DNA from: Leclercia sp. UBA7405
Lineage (GTDB): Bacteria > Pseudomonadota > Gammaproteobacteria > Enterobacterales > Enterobacteriaceae
Direction of reading: 5' to 3'
Length of the DNA stretch: 7,929 nucleotides
NCBI GenBank assembly: GCA_002469605.1
Contig: DKMV01000012.1
Span: 1-7,929 of the forward strand
Shown: positions 6,175 through 7,929 of the stretch, piece after piece
Numbering within the stretch: position 1 is the first letter of the stretch
Layout: each line of letters opens with the position of its first letter
Position numbers and translations under genes: made by a program
Notes under the pieces: generated by a model
Databases searched by the model: none
The model's input: only the letters and a program-made list of their open reading frames with translations
What the model was told of the DNA's origin: nothing

Positions 6175-6540
6175 TTATTTCACGCTGAAGTGATAGCTGC
6201 CTTTGGTTTTGTGACCATCCACCGAGACTACGTGCCACTCCACCTTGTAAGTACCCGGCGTCAGGGCATGTTCCAGCGGAACGATAAGCTGGGTGCGATC
6301 TTTCTCATTGCGTTTGACCGGCCCGGTTTTAACGACCTGCTCTTTATCACCCGTTATCGTCACGCCGCTAAAACCTGTCTCCACCCCTTCAGAGAAGTTG
6401 AGCGTCAGCGCCTGCGGCGCGGCATCCACCGCGGCGTCTGCCGCCGGGTACTGATGCTCCAGGTGGGCATGGGCCAGTACCGCCGGCGCGCTGAATGCCG
6501 ACAGCAGAAAAAGTAACGTACGGAGAGGTGCCTTCGCCAT
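6175..6540 (-). CDS. yobA: YobA, periplasmic CopC-like copper-binding protein
   Basis: A 121-residue periplasmic protein of the CopC family. Residues 1-23 are a signal peptide ending VLA, so the mature protein begins with His (H24-A-H26-L-E-H29). A mature N-terminal His together with D108 and H110 in SVDGHKTKG is the classic CopC Cu(II) site; H103 and H117 lie nearby. The rest is the short beta-sandwich of the family ([33 protein letters not shown]). AAGGAA lies about 9 nt before ATG 6540. It is the first gene of the yobA-yebZ-yebY operon and divergent from holE. Copper handling is inferred from family and operon. Confidence 0.94.
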   Translation of the reverse strand: MAKAPLRTLLFLLSAFSAPAVLAHAHLEHQYPAADAAVDAAPQALTLNFSEGVETGFSGVTITGDKEQVVKTGPVKRNEKDRTQLIVPLEHALTPGTYKVEWHVVSVDGHKTKGSYHFSVK

Positions 6541-6564
6541 GGTATCTATTCCTTTTTGTTATGA

Positions 6565-6593
6565 CTGTATGTTAAAGAATACCGCCCTATAAT
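6565..6593 (+). promoter_or_regulatory. Candidate holE promoter
   Basis: A perfect TATAAT at 6588-6593 lies 84 bp before holE. The -35 at 17-bp spacing (6565-6570, CTGTAT) is poor. A leader of roughly 78 nt would contain an AGGAT-C-ATCCT inverted repeat (6604-6614) and the palindrome GCCCGGGC (6615-6622). Confidence 0.45.
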
Positions 6594-6604
6594 GATGGCG
6601 TCGA
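6576..6604 (-). promoter_or_regulatory. Candidate yobA promoter
   Basis: On the minus strand TCGACG (6604-6599, four of six -35 matches) and TATTCT (6581-6576, four of six -10 matches) are separated by 17 bp. This would give a start near 6569 and a leader of about 29 nt. I see no clear CusR or CueR operator. It interlocks with the holE promoter candidate. Confidence 0.4.
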
Positions 6605-6677
6605 GGATCATCCTGCCCGGGCTTGCCAGAAGTCCGATCTGCAGGTAACGTGGCCCCGCACATGAAGGAGACGGAAA

Positions 6678-6908
6678 ATGAAAACCAATCTTGCTGCCCT
6701 CCCACAGGAGGAGATGGACAAAGTCAACGTCGATTTAGCCGCGGCCGGCGTCGCGTTTAAAGAGCGCTATAACATGCCCATCGTGGCCGAGGTCGTGGAG
6801 CGTGAGCAGCCCGCCCACCTGCGCGACTGGTTCCGCGAGCGGCTGATCGCCCATCGGCTGGCATCGGTTAATCTCTCCCGCCTGCCCTGGGAACCAAAAG
6901 TTAAGTAA
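6678..6908 (+). CDS. holE: HolE, DNA polymerase III theta subunit
   Basis: Theta subunit of the DNA polymerase III core. It binds and stabilises the epsilon proofreading exonuclease in the cytoplasm. The 76-residue product has the same length as E. coli HolE and near-identical central and C-terminal stretches ([46 protein letters not shown]). Differences are concentrated at the N-terminus and the last residues, supporting a relative rather than E. coli itself. AAGGAG (6665-6670) lies 7 nt before the ATG. It is transcribed away from yobA. Confidence 0.96.
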   Translation: MKTNLAALPQEEMDKVNVDLAAAGVAFKERYNMPIVAEVVEREQPAHLRDWFRERLIAHRLASVNLSRLPWEPKVK

Positions 6909-6954
6909 CCTTAATTATTGAGACATTTCCTGACAGACACTATGCCAGAATAAT

Positions 6955-6981
6955 AAAGCCCGCTTATAATCTGTGGGCTTT
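6955..6981 (+). terminator. Weak holE terminator hairpin with TATAAT in its loop
   Basis: AAAGCCCGC (6955-6963) pairs with GTGGGCTTT (6973-6981), a 9-bp stem including one G-U pair. The loop is 9 nt and the T run is only three, followed by ACATAAA. It probably ends part of the holE transcript. The loop contains a perfect TATAAT at 6965-6970 that could be the -10 of a yobB promoter with start near 6977; I see no good -35. Confidence 0.5.
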
Positions 6982-7018
6982 ACATAAACTTTGCGACTTA
7001 GTGTATAAGGAAATCACG

Positions 7019-7672
7019 ATGTCTCACTGGAATATTGCCGCTGCGCAGTATCACGCCGAGCATGCCTGTGTGGATAAACACATTGCTGCCCATCTGCGTT
7101 TCATCGATGCCGCCGCCCGTCAGCAGTGCCAGCTGCTGGTCTTCCCGGAATTATCCCTCACCGGCCTGCAGCCTGCGGATGCTCCCCTTCCCGCCCCGCC
7201 CGATGAACAAAAGCTGAAGCCACTGCTGGATGCCGCCCACCGCTACCGGCTGACGATCATTGCCGGTACGCCGGTACAGGAGCGGGGATGGCGTACGCGC
7301 GGGCTGGCCTGCTTTACCCCGGATAGCAAACAGATACGCTTCTGCGCGCAGGAGCGCGGCGCCTGCATGATAAAAGAGGATTCGTCGCTTGAGCTGGTGG
7401 AAACCAATAGCGACTCGCCGGACATCGATGACAGCGCCACCCTGCTGACCCACAGCCTGGCCGCGGGGGAACAGACGTGGCATGTCGCGGGCAGCAGGCT
7501 GCAACGCTTCGCCCATAAATACGCTATCGCGGTGCTGATGGCGAATCGTAACAACAGCGCCCTGTGGGACGCGCGCGGACAGCTTATCGTGCGGGCCGAT
7601 CGTGGGCAGCTGCTGCTGACCGGCCACTTTGTCGGACAGGGTTGGCAAGGCGATATCATTCCATTAGGCTAG
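7019..7672 (+). CDS. yobB: YobB, nitrilase-fold protein without canonical catalytic Cys
   Basis: A 217-residue protein, the equivalent of E. coli YobB (about 218 residues), assigned to the carbon-nitrogen hydrolase (nitrilase) family. The N-terminal half is typical: WNIAAAQYH (4-12), then LLVFPELSLTG (39-49) with the catalytic-type Glu at E44, then LTIIAGTPV (78-86). The C-terminal half resembles the family's RA.EN..yvv.aN and G.l.....G segments (about 163-200). The usual G-x-x-I-C-Y/W-D nucleophile segment between them is not seen. Cysteines are at 17, 37, 98, 109 and 116, and C116 precedes K119 in reverse of the normal Lys-then-Cys order. Start 7019 has AAGGAA 6 nt upstream; GTG 7001 is rejected. 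Substrate unknown; it may be non-catalytic. Confidence 0.85.
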   Translation: MSHWNIAAAQYHAEHACVDKHIAAHLRFIDAAARQQCQLLVFPELSLTGLQPADAPLPAPPDEQKLKPLLDAAHRYRLTIIAGTPVQERGWRTRGLACFTPDSKQIRFCAQERGACMIKEDSSLELVETNSDSPDIDDSATLLTHSLAAGEQTWHVAGSRLQRFAHKYAIAVLMANRNNSALWDARGQLIVRADRGQLLLTGHFVGQGWQGDIIPLG

Positions 7673-7695
7673 GCGTTTTAGGCCAGGAGAGAGCC

Positions 7696-7929
7696 ATGTT
7701 ACGCGTAATTGACACCGAAACCTGCGACTTACAGGGTGGGATTGTGGAAGTGGCGTCGGTCGACGTCGTGGACGGGCAGATCGTTAACCCCGTCAGCCAT
7801 CTGGTGCGTCCGGATCGCCCCATCAGCCATCAGGCGATGGCCATCCACCGTATCACTGAAGAGATGGTGGCCGATCAGCCGTGGATTGAAGAGATACTGC
7901 CCCACTACCTGGGCAGCAGCTGGTACGTC
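7696..7929 (+). CDS. exoX: ExoX, DEDD-type 3'-5' exonuclease (5' part)
   Basis: Exodeoxyribonuclease X, a distributive 3'-5' DNA exonuclease of the DnaQ/DEDD superfamily that acts in mismatch repair and DNA recombination. The window holds the first 78 codons and is cut off at its end. Exo motif I is intact (MLRVIDTETCDLQGG, with D6 and E8 as the first metal ligands). The stretch SHLVRPDRPISHQAMAIHRITEEMV is nearly identical to E. coli ExoX. AGGAGA (7685-7690) lies 5 nt before ATG 7696. The gap of 23 bp after yobB suggests co-transcription. Later motifs are outside the window. Confidence 0.95.
   Translation, partial: MLRVIDTETCDLQGGIVEVASVDVVDGQIVNPVSHLVRPDRPISHQAMAIHRITEEMVADQPWIEEILPHYLGSSWYV

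Noticed and set aside
5187..6516. Several plus-strand open frames across yebY, yebZ and yobA
   Set aside because: All are shadows of three clear minus-strand genes; they have no RBS and low-complexity His/Gln/Arg-rich translations.
7001..7018. GTG 7001 start for yobB
   Set aside because: It would place the AAGGAA Shine-Dalgarno sequence inside the gene; ATG 7019 has ideal spacing and matches E. coli YobB.
1..7929. CRISPR array, tRNA, insertion sequence or defence cassette
   Set aside because: No spaced repeat array, cloverleaf, transposase or defence-type domain was seen in any frame.

Overview
The window is a chromosomal stretch from an enterobacterium, close to but not identical with Escherichia coli. 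HolE, YobA, YebZ, YebY, YobB and ExoX are all recognisable, in E. coli order, with a moderately GC-rich, Enterobacter/Klebsiella-like look. The left ~4.6 kb is the integrase-proximal end of a lambdoid prophage. The right ~3.1 kb is host backbone. The junction falls in or beside the SdsR (RyeB) / RyeA (SraC) small-RNA locus.

Left part (1-4625, all + strand): the distal end of a leftward-operon-type phage early region. It holds the 3' part of a RecE-like exonuclease VIII gene, a RecT-family annealing protein, a probable ASCH/PUA-like protein, a small DUF4060-type protein, a lambda-type excisionase and a lambda-type tyrosine integrase. The genes are tightly packed or overlapping (xis/int by 32 bp). 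The recE part has an in-frame TAG near the window edge and appears to lack the first portion of the nuclease domain, so it may be a degraded gene. Two unusual structures lie between the phage genes. One is a GC-only hairpin with a TTCG loop between a Shine-Dalgarno-like sequence and the ASCH gene start. The other is a perfect 8-bp dyad centred exactly on a TATAAT box ahead of xis.

Middle (4626-4945): no protein gene. It holds the probable int-side attachment region, SdsR on the minus strand (stationary-phase sigma-S sRNA with its terminator and promoter), the antisense RyeA/SraC on the plus strand, and a strong bidirectional terminator shared with the yobA-yebZ-yebY operon. SdsR keeps its own promoter on the host side. 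The 5' end and promoter of RyeA fall next to the prophage, so lysogeny probably changes RyeA expression.

Right part (4946-7929): the copper-linked yobA-yebZ-yebY operon on the minus strand (periplasmic CopC-like protein, CopD-like membrane protein, secreted DUF2511 protein). Divergent from it is holE (DNA polymerase III theta), followed by yobB (nitrilase-fold protein without the canonical cysteine segment) and the 5' end of exoX (DEDD 3'-5' exonuclease). The yobA and holE promoters appear to overlap physically.

I found no clearly new defence or multi-gene system. The most interesting signals are regulatory or architectural: the sRNA-locus insertion, the two unusual leader structures in the phage operon, and the altered recE.
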